The position numbers and the translations under genes are program-made. A model generated the notes under the pieces. The model had not been told where the DNA came from. It worked only from the letters and a program-made list of their open reading frames with translations, and did not search any database. This document shows positions 16,546 to 27,700 of a DNA stretch of 63,061 bases, piece by piece; position 1 is the first letter of the stretch; every line of letters begins with the position of its first letter. Source of the stretch: an uncultured Collinsella sp. (GTDB taxonomy: Bacteria > Actinomycetota > Coriobacteriia > Coriobacteriales > Coriobacteriaceae); contig CAKUGT010000009.1 in NCBI GenBank assembly GCA_934654795.1, positions 1-63,061 on the forward strand, given 5' to 3'.

Positions 16546-17172
16546 ATGTCTACCAAGATTGAAGTCAATGCCATGGGCGATGCCTGCCCGCTGCCCGTCG
16601 TCAAGACGCTCAAGGCCCTGAAACAGCTCGATGGCGAGGGCGCCGTTGTGACCTCGGTCGACAACGAGACCGCCGTCAAGAACATCTCCAAGATGGCACA
16701 GGAAAAGGGCTGCACGGCCTCGGTCGAGAAAGTCGCAGATGCCGAGTGGCACGTGACCGTCGCGATCGCCGGTTCCGTGGTCGTTGCGGACCCCGAGCAG
16801 GACGGTGCCGCTTTCTGCGACGCCGGCGCCGGTAGGGGCAAACTCGTCATTTCCGTCTACACCGACTGCATGGGCCGTGGCGACGACGAGCTGGGCCACA
16901 AGCTCATGAAGGCGTTTATCTTTGCCGTGACGCAGCAGGAGGAGCTGCCCGCGACCATGCTGTTCTATAACGGCGGCGCCAAGCTCACCGTCGAGGGCTC
17001 ACCGGTACTCGACGACCTGAAGGGTCTGGCCGAGCAGGGCGTTGAGATCCTTACCTGTGGCACCTGCCTCGATCACTTTGGCATTAAGGACCAGCTCGCG
17101 GTGGGCGAGGTCACGAACATGTACGTGATCGTGGAGAAGATGGAGCAGGCCGTGCGCGTCGTGCGCCCGTAG
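16546..17172 (+). CDS. yedF: Selenium metabolism protein YedF
   Basis: This 208-residue two-domain protein has an N-terminal TusA/SirA-like domain with GDACPLPVVKT (the CPxP persulfide or perselenide site) followed by a DsrE-like domain (LVISVYTDCMGRGDDELGHKLM ... TCGTCLDHFGIKD). YedF is a known companion of selD and is thought to handle reactive selenium; its exact reaction is not settled. ATG 16546 has GAAAGGA at 16532-16538. It lies 60 nt after selD and 19 nt before the DUF3343 gene, in one apparent operon. Confidence 0.9.
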   Translation: MSTKIEVNAMGDACPLPVVKTLKALKQLDGEGAVVTSVDNETAVKNISKMAQEKGCTASVEKVADAEWHVTVAIAGSVVVADPEQDGAAFCDAGAGRGKLVISVYTDCMGRGDDELGHKLMKAFIFAVTQQEELPATMLFYNGGAKLTVEGSPVLDDLKGLAEQGVEILTCGTCLDHFGIKDQLAVGEVTNMYVIVEKMEQAVRVVRP

Positions 17173-17191
17173 CGAATTGGTTGGAGTTGCC

Positions 17192-17443
17192 ATGAGGGAA
17201 AAGCGCCCGGCGCTTGTCATCACGTTTCCCACCACGGCGGCCGCCATGGGTTGCGAGTCCCTGTGCGTTGAGCGTGGCCTTCCCGGGCGAACGATTCCCG
17301 TGCCCGGAGAGGTCGCTGCCGGCTGCGGTCTGGCGTGGAAAGCCCTGCCTGCGGATGAGGACCTGCTGCGCGGCGAACTCGCCTCGGCAGGCATTCCCGC
17401 CGAGGGCTATACCGTGATCGATATGTGGGAGGTCGTGCGATGA
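17192..17443 (+). CDS. DUF3343 protein
   Basis: This 83-residue protein has the DUF3343 pattern: LVITFPTTAAAMGCESLCVERGLPGRTIPVPGEVAAGCGLAWKA. Conserved cysteines are in MGCESLC and AGCGLAW. Family members are commonly found with yedF and cysteine desulfurases and are suspected of carrying sulfur or selenium. Its stop overlaps the start of the next gene (ATGA at 17440-17443), implying translational coupling. A second DUF3343 gene lies at 57299. Confidence 0.85.
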   Translation: MREKRPALVITFPTTAAAMGCESLCVERGLPGRTIPVPGEVAAGCGLAWKALPADEDLLRGELASAGIPAEGYTVIDMWEVVR

Positions 17444-18582
17444 TCTACTTGGATAACGCGGCGACGACCATGCACAAGCCACAGACGGTGATTGATGCCG
17501 TGACGCAGGCGATGTGCTCGCTCGGCAATGCCGGACGCGGCGCCACGTCGGGTGCCCTCGATGCCGCTCGTACGATTCACGGTTGCCGTGCCAAGCTCGC
17601 GTGCCTTTTAGGTTGCCCGAGGGCGGACCATGTGTGCTTTGCGCCCAACTCTACGGCGGCGCTCAACACCGCCATCTGTGGCGTGGTGCGCCCCGGCGAC
17701 CGCGTGGTCACGACGGTGCTCGAGCACAACTCCGTGCTGCGTCCGCTCAACCGCCTGGCAGCGGAGCGGGGTGTGACCGTTGAGCATGCGGGCTGTGACG
17801 CGAACGGCGTGCTCGACTATGACGAGCTCGAGCGGCTGGTCACGCCCGGTACGCGTGCCGTGGTGGTGACGCATGCCTCTAATGTGACCGGCAACGCGGT
17901 CGACATTGCGCGCGTGGCGGCCTTGGCACATGCCGCGGGTGCGCTTGTGATCGTCGATGCCTCGCAGTCTGCCGGTACGGCGCATATCGATATGCAGGCC
18001 ATGGGGCTCGACGTGGTGTGCTTTACCGGCCACAAGGGGCTCATGGGCCCGCAGGGCACCGGCGGCCTGGCCGTGGCGGAGGGCGTCGACGTGGCGCCCT
18101 GGGCCATGGGCGGCACGGGCGTGCACAGCTTCGATGCGTTGCAGCCCATGGAGTGGCCCACGCGCCTGGAGGCCGGTACGCTCAACGGCCATGGCATCGC
18201 GGGCCTTTCTGCCGGCCTTGACTATATCGAGGCCCAGGGTGGGGTCGAGGCGATTGCTGCCCACGAGCGTGCGCTCGCTGATCGCTTCCTTGCTGGTGTG
18301 CGCAATATTCCGGAGATTAAGCTCTACGGTGCCTTTGACCAGCTGACGCGCTCGGCGATCGTCTCACTCAACGTGGGTGATATCGACTCTGCCGAGATCT
18401 CGGACGCGCTCATGCAAGGGTGGGGGATTGCGACCCGTCCCGGTGCCCATTGTGCCCCGCTCATGCACCGCGCGCTCGGGACCGAGCGCCAGGGTATCGT
18501 TCGCTTCTCGTTTGGGTATTTCAACACGGAAGGGGAAGTCGATACAGCGATTGAGGCTCTGCGCGATTTGAGCTGCGATTAG
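17440..18582 (+). CDS. Cysteine desulfurase/selenocysteine lyase family protein (NifS-like)
   Basis: This encodes a 380-residue PLP enzyme of the aminotransferase class V family. The N terminus IYLDNAATTMHKPQ and the PLP lysine in CFTGHKGLMGPQG (Lys199) are clear. The nucleophilic cysteine is in GAHCAPLMHRALG (Cys338). It probably mobilises sulfur or selenium from cysteine or selenocysteine to SelD, YedF or the DUF3343 protein. Position in a selD-yedF-DUF3343 operon favours selenium delivery, which is inference. ATG 17440 overlaps the preceding stop. Confidence 0.88.
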   Translation: MIYLDNAATTMHKPQTVIDAVTQAMCSLGNAGRGATSGALDAARTIHGCRAKLACLLGCPRADHVCFAPNSTAALNTAICGVVRPGDRVVTTVLEHNSVLRPLNRLAAERGVTVEHAGCDANGVLDYDELERLVTPGTRAVVVTHASNVTGNAVDIARVAALAHAAGALVIVDASQSAGTAHIDMQAMGLDVVCFTGHKGLMGPQGTGGLAVAEGVDVAPWAMGGTGVHSFDALQPMEWPTRLEAGTLNGHGIAGLSAGLDYIEAQGGVEAIAAHERALADRFLAGVRNIPEIKLYGAFDQLTRSAIVSLNVGDIDSAEISDALMQGWGIATRPGAHCAPLMHRALGTERQGIVRFSFGYFNTEGEVDTAIEALRDLSCD

Positions 18583-18619
18583 ACCAACCTTTTGCGCCCT
18601 TAGATAAACCGTTTACGCT

Positions 18620-18704
18620 ACCTTCCCGCATTGTCGCTTATACAGGGTAATGTGAAATGATGGCCCACACTGGGACTCTGTATCTTTGCGAATTGCGGGA
18701 AGGT
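18620..18704 (+). promoter_or_regulatory. Inverted repeat spanning the leader and ribosome site of the giant surface gene
   Basis: ACCTTCCCGCA (18620-18630) and TGCGGGAAGGT (18694-18704) are perfect 11-bp arms, extendable imperfectly to about 16 bp, with 63 bp between. The right arm contains the ribosome binding site (GGAAGG) 4 nt before ATG 18709. If both arms are transcribed the hairpin would mask the start. If a promoter lies between the arms the segment could be invertible. Only weak promoter-like sequence (TATACA at 18639) is visible. Confidence 0.5.
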
Positions 18705-18708
18705 TCCT

Positions 18709-21700
18709 ATGAACAGGATCACTGCTGCCCTCTATAGGTTTTTAGTCGTCTATCTTTCGGTCGCGATGGTCGTGACCTCGATACCCCTTGCTCCCAGCAC
18801 AGCCTATGCCGATGATGCCGGGGCGGTCGCCGTGGAGAGCGAGGCCCAAGAGACCGACTCGGGCTCCGATACCGATGCGGTCGATGGATCATCACCTTCG
18901 GACGAAAACGCTTCGTCCACGTCTTCCGACCAAACGAATAATACGCAGGACGACTCATCCAACGCGGCATCCGACACCCCCGGGACGAGCCTAGCGCAGG
19001 ACCTCACAAGTGCTGCGACCGATTTCGATGCAGCAAAGACCTCGCCTGCAACGGCGGAGCCCCCGTCCGACGACAGCGAAGTCGATGCCCTCACGTACGA
19101 GGATTCTACGATCTATCAATATGGCAAGCTTATGCCGAGCGGCTATGTGTATCCGTGCGATGCAAACGGAAACATAGCGGTGAAGATCGACGAGAGCAAT
19201 CCGTATAAGAATTCCGTCGATGGTCGATTGGTAAGCGGCCTGATTGTCGATTTCGGGACAGCAGAGATCCCCGCGCAGCTCTGCGAGGGCTCTATTTATC
19301 TGCATTCAGTGCGTTTTGAAAACAAATCCATTTCTAAAATCGGAAGAAATGCCTTCTATGGGTGTTCGAGTCTCTTCGATGTCTATCTTTCCGGTATGAC
19401 CATCGGGTCCATTGAGAGCGGGGCGTTCTTTGGGTGCAGGTCGCTTGGGGGTCTGGGTATTAGCGAGGTTACCACCATCGGTTCGATGGGCGAGGGCGCG
19501 TTTGCCTGGAGCGGACTGGGGTATACGGGACTCGACAAGGTTGTTGGCCTCACTTCGATTCCCGAGAATGCCTACAATGGTTGCAATCAGCTGACCGATA
19601 CCGGTCTAGACAAGAATACCTCCATCACATCAATCGGTGCCGACGCGTTCAAAAATTGTTCGCGCCTTGCGACGACGGGACTCGAGAGCAATACGACGAT
19701 TGAGACGCTCGGTGAAGGTTGCTTCAGTGGCGCCGATATGAGCGGCGGGCTGGCTCTGCCCCTAGATTCCAAAATCGAGGAGCTGCCGAACCGTGCTTTT
19801 TCCGGCACCAACCTCGAAGATGTGTACCTTGGATGCAACCATGTGGTACTCATTTATTCCGATACGTTTCCCAAGCGCAACATGACCGTTAAGGTTCCCG
19901 CCGCGATGATGTCGCAGTACAGCGCCGGGCGTCCTAAACAAGTCTGGGAGGGTTGCAATGGCTGCCTGCCTGCCCCGGTGGGCGAGGTACTTCAAAAGAT
20001 TGAGATTTCGCACGATCCCGACAAGATGGCCTATGAGCAGGGGGGAAAGATCTCGCTCGAAGGCATGAACGTCCTGTTCCGGTACTCACATTCGACAGTG
20101 ACCCGCAACTATGAGGAGTTTATAAAGAGCGGGGACGGCGAGTACCTTACGGCAACCCCCTGCGACGGCGACGTCTTCGATGGCTCGATGGACGGAGAGC
20201 CCATACAGTTGGTGTATGACGATGGCTACACGCGCCTTGTCGCGTACAGCAAGGGCAACCTCCAGCAGGCGGCCTACGAGTATGCCAAGCTCATGCCCAA
20301 CTACTATCTGTATCCGTGCGATGCAAACGGAAATCTTACGGTAGAAATCGATGGAAACAACCCGCGCGAGAACTCTGTCGATGGTCGAATGGTAACGAAT
20401 TTGATTGTCGATTACGGGGTTGATGAAGTCGACGCACAGCTCTGCGCCGACTCTACCAATCTGCGCTCAGTGCGCTTTGAGAATAGCTCCATTTCCAAAA
20501 TCGGATTGCACGCCTTCTATAACTGCCCGAATCTCACCGATATCAGCCTTTCCGGTATGACCATCGGCACCATCGGAAAAGAGGCGTTCTATGGCTGCGA
20601 GTCGCTTGCGAGCCTGAACATTAGCGAGACTACTACCATTGGCTCGATGGGCTATGCCGCGTTTGCCGACAGTGGGCTGGTGTCCACGGGGCTCGACAAG
20701 GTTGTCGGCCTCACATCGATTCCCGACAGCGCCTACGAAGGCTGCAAGGCTCTGACCGATACCGGCCTGGACAAGAATGCCTCCATTACATCGATTGGCG
20801 TTTGCGCGTTCAGGTTCTGCTCGAACCTTGCTACCACCGGGCTCGAGAGCAACACAACGGTCGAAACGCTTGGCCACACCTGCTTCTACGGCACCGACTT
20901 GAACGGCGGGCTGACGCTGCCATATAACTCCAAGATCGAGGAGTTGCCGGAAAAGGCGTTTTATAGCACCAACCTCGAGACCGTGTTCTTTGGGTGCAAC
21001 CATGCGGTGCTCATTAATACCGACACGTTCCCCAAGCGCAACATGACCGTCATGGTCCCCGCAAAGATGATTCCAAAGTACAGCAAGGGAGAGCCCAAGG
21101 CTGTTTGGGAGAGGTGCAACGGCTGCCTGCCAGTCCCGGTGGGCAAGGTGCTCGAGAACGTTGAGATCTCATGCGACCCCAACAACATGACCTATGAGCC
21201 GGGGGACACCATTTCGCTCGAGGGCATGAGCGTCGAGCTCGATTACCCGCATTCGGTATCGATTTGGAACTACGAAGCCCTCATAAAGGAAGAACTGGGT
21301 GAGTACCTAACGGCAACTCCCTGTGACGGCGACGTCTTCGACGAGTCGATGGACGGACAACCCGTAAAGCTCGTGTATGACGACGGCTATTCACATTTTG
21401 AAACCCAGACCAAGGGCACGCTACAGCTTAAGAATCCTGAGCCGACGTCGTTCCAGATCTCCTATGCCCAAACGATCGATAAAGGCGAACGCAAACTGAT
21501 GGACGGCGTTGAGCTGCCCGATGTTTCCGGCGCGACGACGATCGATGCGGGCGCCGAGGTCACGCTCGATGCCGGTGCCTCGGGGATGCTCAACGACAAC
21601 ATAACGTTTAAGGGTTGGTATGACACCGAGTCCGGCGAGTACATCTCCAAAGAGACGGTCTACACGTTTACGCCGGGTAAGGACCTGTCCCTCGAGGCGC

Positions 21701-24700
21701 GCTTTAAGCTCAAGGACTATGCGGTGCATGTCAACGATGCGCAGGCGACCGATTCGTCGCAGGACTTTGCGCACCTGAGCGTTACCGCCCAAAACTGCTA
21801 TCGCAATGCCGGTGAGACGGTTGAGGTTTCCGCCGTCACGGATAACGCCCTGTTCCTGGGCTGGTATCTGGGCGAGGGCGATGATGCGTACGCCGTGAGC
21901 GATCAGCTCGACTTTACCTATACGGTGGACAAGGCGGACGCGATCGTGTCCGAGGACAAGACTGACGCGAGGATCGAGATCACGCCGCGCTACTGCGCCC
22001 CGCAGGCGAGCGTTGTTTTGAGCGTGGACGGAGTCGATGAGAACGGTCAGCCGCTCGGACAGTTCCTCTCGACCGGCCTGTATGGCATCGGGTCGCGCGT
22101 CACGGTCGTGGCGGTCCCGTCGCCCGGCTATGTGTTTGATTATGCGACCGATGCCCGTGGCAACGTCGTCTTTACCGGCGATGATGGCCCGTCCTACACG
22201 TTTGTGCTCGAGGGAGACGTGCAGTACACCGCGCATTTCCGCGAGGCGACTGACCCCGACGAGTCACTCGCGGCGCTTAAGGCCGCGCTTATCGCCGCGA
22301 TCACGGCTGCGGCGGTCCTCGCCACCATGTACGGCCTGGGCGAGATTGTCGACCCCATCGCGGCCGACGCGGTGATCGAGATCGGTATGGCCGATAACAT
22401 TGAGGATGTTGCCGCCGTGGGCACCAAGGTGCTCAAGGAGATCAAGGACATCATCGATGACCACAAGAAGCCTAAGCCTCATGGCGACCATACGATCGAG
22501 ATTATTGCCACCGCACAGCCCGAGGTGGGCGGCGTCGTCACTGGCGGCGGTATCCACTATGAGGGAACGGTTGCCACGCTGGAGGCTGTCGCCAATCCCG
22601 GCTATCGCTTCGTATGCTGGAAAGAGAACGGCGTCGAGGTCTCGACATCTCCCCTCAAGACGATGACCATTACGAAAGCGACGCCCGAGGTCGTAAAGAT
22701 GACGGCTGTTTTCGAGAAAAAAGTCGAGGTCACGGCAGTTGCCGAAACCGATGGCATTCAGGCCGATTTCTCGACGGGCTGCACCGCAAGCCCCGTAAAG
22801 CAGAGCATCACCCGTGGCGATCAGGCTATGGTCACCGCGAGTGAGGGTCCTGACTATGCCTTTGTGGGATGGTTTGAGGACGGCATCGAGGTTTCGCCCG
22901 AGCGCACGTATATCTTCAAGGCCGAGGTCGACCGCCATCTGGTTGCGCGCTTCCGCAAGGCGGATAAGACCATCCTGGTGAATACCGATCCCTTCGACAG
23001 CGCCGAGGTTCTGTGCGATGGCGTACCGGTCGTGGACGGCAAGGTTCGCGCGAAGGATGGCGACATTCTCACGTTTACGATGCGGCCCAAGGTGCGCCCC
23101 GACAATCCAGAGAAAACGTACCGGTTTGTAGAGTGGCGCGAAACCGATGCGCAGGGCATCACGATTGCCAACAAGCAGGAAGTTTGCGAATACCGCGTTA
23201 ACGGGAATGCTCGGATCGAGGCTGTAATGGACGGCAGGGATGCGCATACTGTGCGTGCCGAGGCTGACCCGCTCGAGGGCGGCACCGTTACGCTGAAGCG
23301 CGGCGAGACTGCCGGCATGGTTCTCGAGGTCCCCGAGGGTGAGCGCGTGACCGCGGAGGCCACCCCATCCGAGGGCTATATCTTTGACGGTTGGTATCTG
23401 AGCAATGGTGGCTCGGATACTACGTCGACGCTGGTTTCGAGCGAGCGTTCGTATACCTTTGAGCCCATTACCGACTGCGTGATCCAGGCGAAGTTTACGC
23501 GTGCCTGCAAGGTGGACGTTGTCGTTGAGCCGGCCGCGGCCATGGCGGGCAAATATATGGTGCACGGTGAGGGCTACTGCATGAAGGGCGAGCCTGCCAC
23601 GCTGAGCATTGAGCTCACGGCCGAGGCGAGCAAACAATTTACCTTTAAGGGCTGGTACGACGCCAAGACGGACCTGCTTTTGGGTACCGACCCCAGCTAT
23701 CTCGAGTTCTATCCCGAGGACGTGGAATGCACCGTGTGCGCGGTGTTTGAGGAAAACACCTATACCGTGACGGCGAAAGCCAAGAAGACCTTTGTGGAGC
23801 GCGGCACGGTGGAGATCGAGGGACATCCGGGCGTATCTTCGGTTTCCTGCGGATACGGCGATACGGTGATGCTCAAGGCAAAGGCCAACGACGGTTATCG
23901 TTTTGACCATTGGAAGGACGGCTCCGGTAAGGAGTACGAATCTGCCGAGCTGGTCGTTAAGGTCACCAAGAGCGATACCTATACCGCGATCTTTACCGAC
24001 TCAAAGCCCGAGGTCATGGTCACGGCCGATTCGTGGCTCGGCGGTACCGTGACGTGCAATGGGGCCGTGGTGAAGCCTACGACCGATACGTTCAAATTAG
24101 GGGAGACCCTTCATCTGACGGCCAAGGCTCGTCCTGGCTATTTGTTCTGGGGTTGGTACGTCAACGGGCGCCTGAAGAGCCTTAAGCACGAGGCCACGTT
24201 GGTTGCCAAAGCTCGCGGCAAAACCGGGCATTGCGTTATTACTGCGGCCTTTGTGCCTATCGATACCGTCTGCGTGCCCCTCGCCGATCCCGCGGAGGGC
24301 GGCACCGTCAAGGCGAGCCGCGTCCTTGCCGACCGCGGCGCGGAGGTTGCCCTGAAGGCGACGCCCAATCCCGGTTATGTCTTTACTGGTTGGTATACGG
24401 CCGACGGCTCGTTTGAGTCTGCCGGTGCGGAGTTCACCTGCCACCAGGAGCGCAGCCATGTGCACGTCGCTCGCTTTATGGCGAAAAGCTATGAAGTCGA
24501 CGCCACGACGGTAGTCGATTCCGGCACCGGTTCGCTGGTCGAATCGAGTGTCGCCGGCTGGGTCGAGGGCGCAGGCACCGTCGAGGCGGGGCATGCCGCC
24601 ACGCTGACCGCGCATGCGCTTTCGGGCTATACGTTTGAGTATTGGGCCGATGCTTCGGGCGCCTTGATAAGCCGTGACAGTACCTATCACGTGGTGCCGA

Positions 24701-27700
24701 CGTCCGACACGACGCTCCAGGCCGTGTTCTCGGCAAAGCAATATGCGGTGGACGTCTCGTGCGAAGAGAGCATGGGCTCGGTCGAGGGCACGGGGACGTA
24801 TGCCGCCGGACAGGTTGCAACCGTGCGCGCGGTTGCCGCCGAGGATACGGCTTTTGTGGGCTGGTTCCGTAACGGCACGTGCGTGAGCTCCAAGAAAACC
24901 TATCGATTTACCGTGCGTGAGGATACGTCGCTCTATGCCGTCTTTGCGTCGGGTTCGTATGTCGTGCATACCGTTGCTTCGCCTGCCGAGGGCGGAGCCG
25001 TGAGCGGCTTTGGTGGCTATGAGGTTGGCGACCGTGCGACGCTTCGCGCGATCGCCAACACTGGGTATTCGTTTGCGGGCTGGACGGACGGCAGGGGCGA
25101 GACAGTCAGCGAGAACGCCGACTATACCGTTAAGGTTACGGGCGACGCTACCTACACGGCGACCTTTGCGCCTAAGTCCTATCAGGTCGTTTTGAGCGCG
25201 AGTGACGATAGCGTTAGCACCCTGAGCGGCGAGGGCTCCTATCAATTCGGTGATACGGTCGAACTCAACGCTACGCCCATGGGGACCAAGCGTTTTGTCG
25301 GCTGGTATGTTCTGGACACCGAGGGCAACAAGTCGCTGCTGAGTTGTGACGCCCATTGCTGGGTTAAGCTCGACAAGGATATGGTTGAGGGGCTCGAGGA
25401 CGATACGCTGGAGCTCCAGGCCGTGTTTGCCGATCCGTACGAGGTGACCGTTACGGGCGAGGTCGTGGTGAAGGACAAGGCTTCGAGCAGGGGCTGCCGT
25501 GTTACGGGCAGTGGCAGCTTTGCCGCAGGCGATCAGGTGGAGCTGACCGCTGTGGCCGGCATGGGCTATCGCTTTGTGGGCTGGAGCACCGACAAGGAGG
25601 GTACCTCGATTGTCGAGACCGCGACGACCCTCGATGTGACCGCCACGCAGGATATGACGTACTACGCGCAGTTTGAATCCGATGGACAGGTGACCATCAC
25701 AGTTACGGGCTCGTCCATCTTCCGCGGCACGGCCCTTCTGGTCGACGGCATTCCTGCCGGTAGCAGGTCGTACGACAGGGGCGACATGTTTATGGCGATC
25801 GCGATTCCGTGGAAGAAGTACCACTTCTCGCACTGGGTCGACGATGCGGGCGTCACGGTGAGCTATAGCGCGTTCTATATCGGCACCGCCAAGGAGAATA
25901 GGCAGCTCACGGCTGTGTTCTATGAGACGGGCTGCGATGTTCAGGTCGCTACGTATCCCAAGGGCGCGGGCTTTAGCATGGTTGCGCTTGGTACCGGCAG
26001 CTCCTACCACTCCGCGGCGATTATGTTTACCGTGCCGCATAAGGGCTGGAAGTTTAAATACTGGGTTGACGAGAACGGCCTGCCCGTGGGGGCCACGCCG
26101 GTAATCAACCGCGTGGTGTTTGGCAACCGTACCTTTACGGCCGTTTATGAGCGGGCGTCGATGACGGTCACGGCGGTGGATTCGCGTCAGGGCGGACACG
26201 TCGAGGGTTCCTCCGAGGACGAATCGCTGGGGTATGCCGTAACCAATGAGGTCGAGAACGGTGAGTCGACGACGCTGACTGCCGTTCCCGATGCGGGCTA
26301 CGTGTTCGATGGGTGGTATGCGCGCAATGACGACGGGTCGTTGGGCGATGAGCCGCTGAGCACGGATGCAGTTTGGACGTTTGTTCCCGAGGACAACATG
26401 ACCGTCGAGGCGCGCTTTGTGGAGGCACCTAAGTACAAGGTGACGGCCCGAGCGGTCAACGGATCGGTCGATCCGGAGACTGCTTCGGTCGCTACGGATG
26501 GCAAGGTGACGCTTTCGGCGATGCCCGATGAGGGCTGCTACCTGACGCGCGTGACCGTTGCCGAAGAGGCTGGCGAGGACGGTTCGGCCGGCAATGCCTA
26601 TGACCTTGATATTTCTGACTATAAGGGTGGGGCGTACGAGGTCACGCTGAGCGGCGTGAGTGCTCCGCAGCAGGTCACGTTCGAATTCGCGAAGGCTGCG
26701 GCTCCGGAGGTGCTCGCTCAGCCGCAGGATGCGAGTGCTTACGATGGCGATCCGGTTGAGCTTTCTGTTGCTGCCGAGGCGGGGCGTAATGTTCGCGTCC
26801 ATGCCGCCGTATCTTCGGGTTCTGCCGCCGACGTTAAGCTGGGCTACCAGTGGTATCGCGTGTCTGCCGATGGCGGCAAGGCGGTGGCGCTGAAGGGCGA
26901 GACGGGGGAGACCCTCTCGATTGCCCAGCTCGGCAGTGACAACGAGGGCGAGTACTTCTGCCGCATTACGCAGAGCTACCTGGGCACGGTGACAAAGACG
27001 GATACCGAGCATGCGACGGTGTCCATCGTGCCACGCGAGGCACTCGTGTTCAACGGGCGCGTGCTGCCGGCGGCGACCGCTCACGATGACTACCGTGTCG
27101 TGATTGCCGGCGCCAGGGGCGGCAAGGCGCCGTATGCGTACAACTTGGATGAGGTTGAGGTTCCCGAGGGCATGCAGCTGACGCAGGCCGATGACGGAAC
27201 GGGCGCCTTGGTGCTCTCGGGCGTGCCTTCGGCTACGGGTGTGTGCCGCTTCAAGATTAGGTGCACCGATGACCTGGGCAACAAGCGTGTTGCACACTTC
27301 GCGCTGGTCGTGAAGGCGAAGGAAGCCCCGCTTGCATTTGAGGGCCAGAGCTTTGTCTACAACGCGACGGCGCAGGCTCCTGAGCTTTCGGGCGTGCCTG
27401 AGGGCTGCGAGGGCGATGTCGCGGTAACGTATGTGGGCACGGGCGATACGCATTACTCGTCTGATAAGGCACCGGTGGATGCCGGCACATATCGTGCGGT
27501 AGCGACGCTCGACGCCAACGGATATGTGGGTAACGCAAGCTGTGATTTTGTCATCGAGAAGGCTCCGGTCGATATTTCGATCCAGACGTCCGACGTGACA
27601 TACGATGGCGTACGACACGGTGCGGCGGTTGTGGTTGCCGGCCTTGATGCGTCCGCTTATTCCGTCACGTATCGCGGCATCGATGGAACGTCCTATGGCC

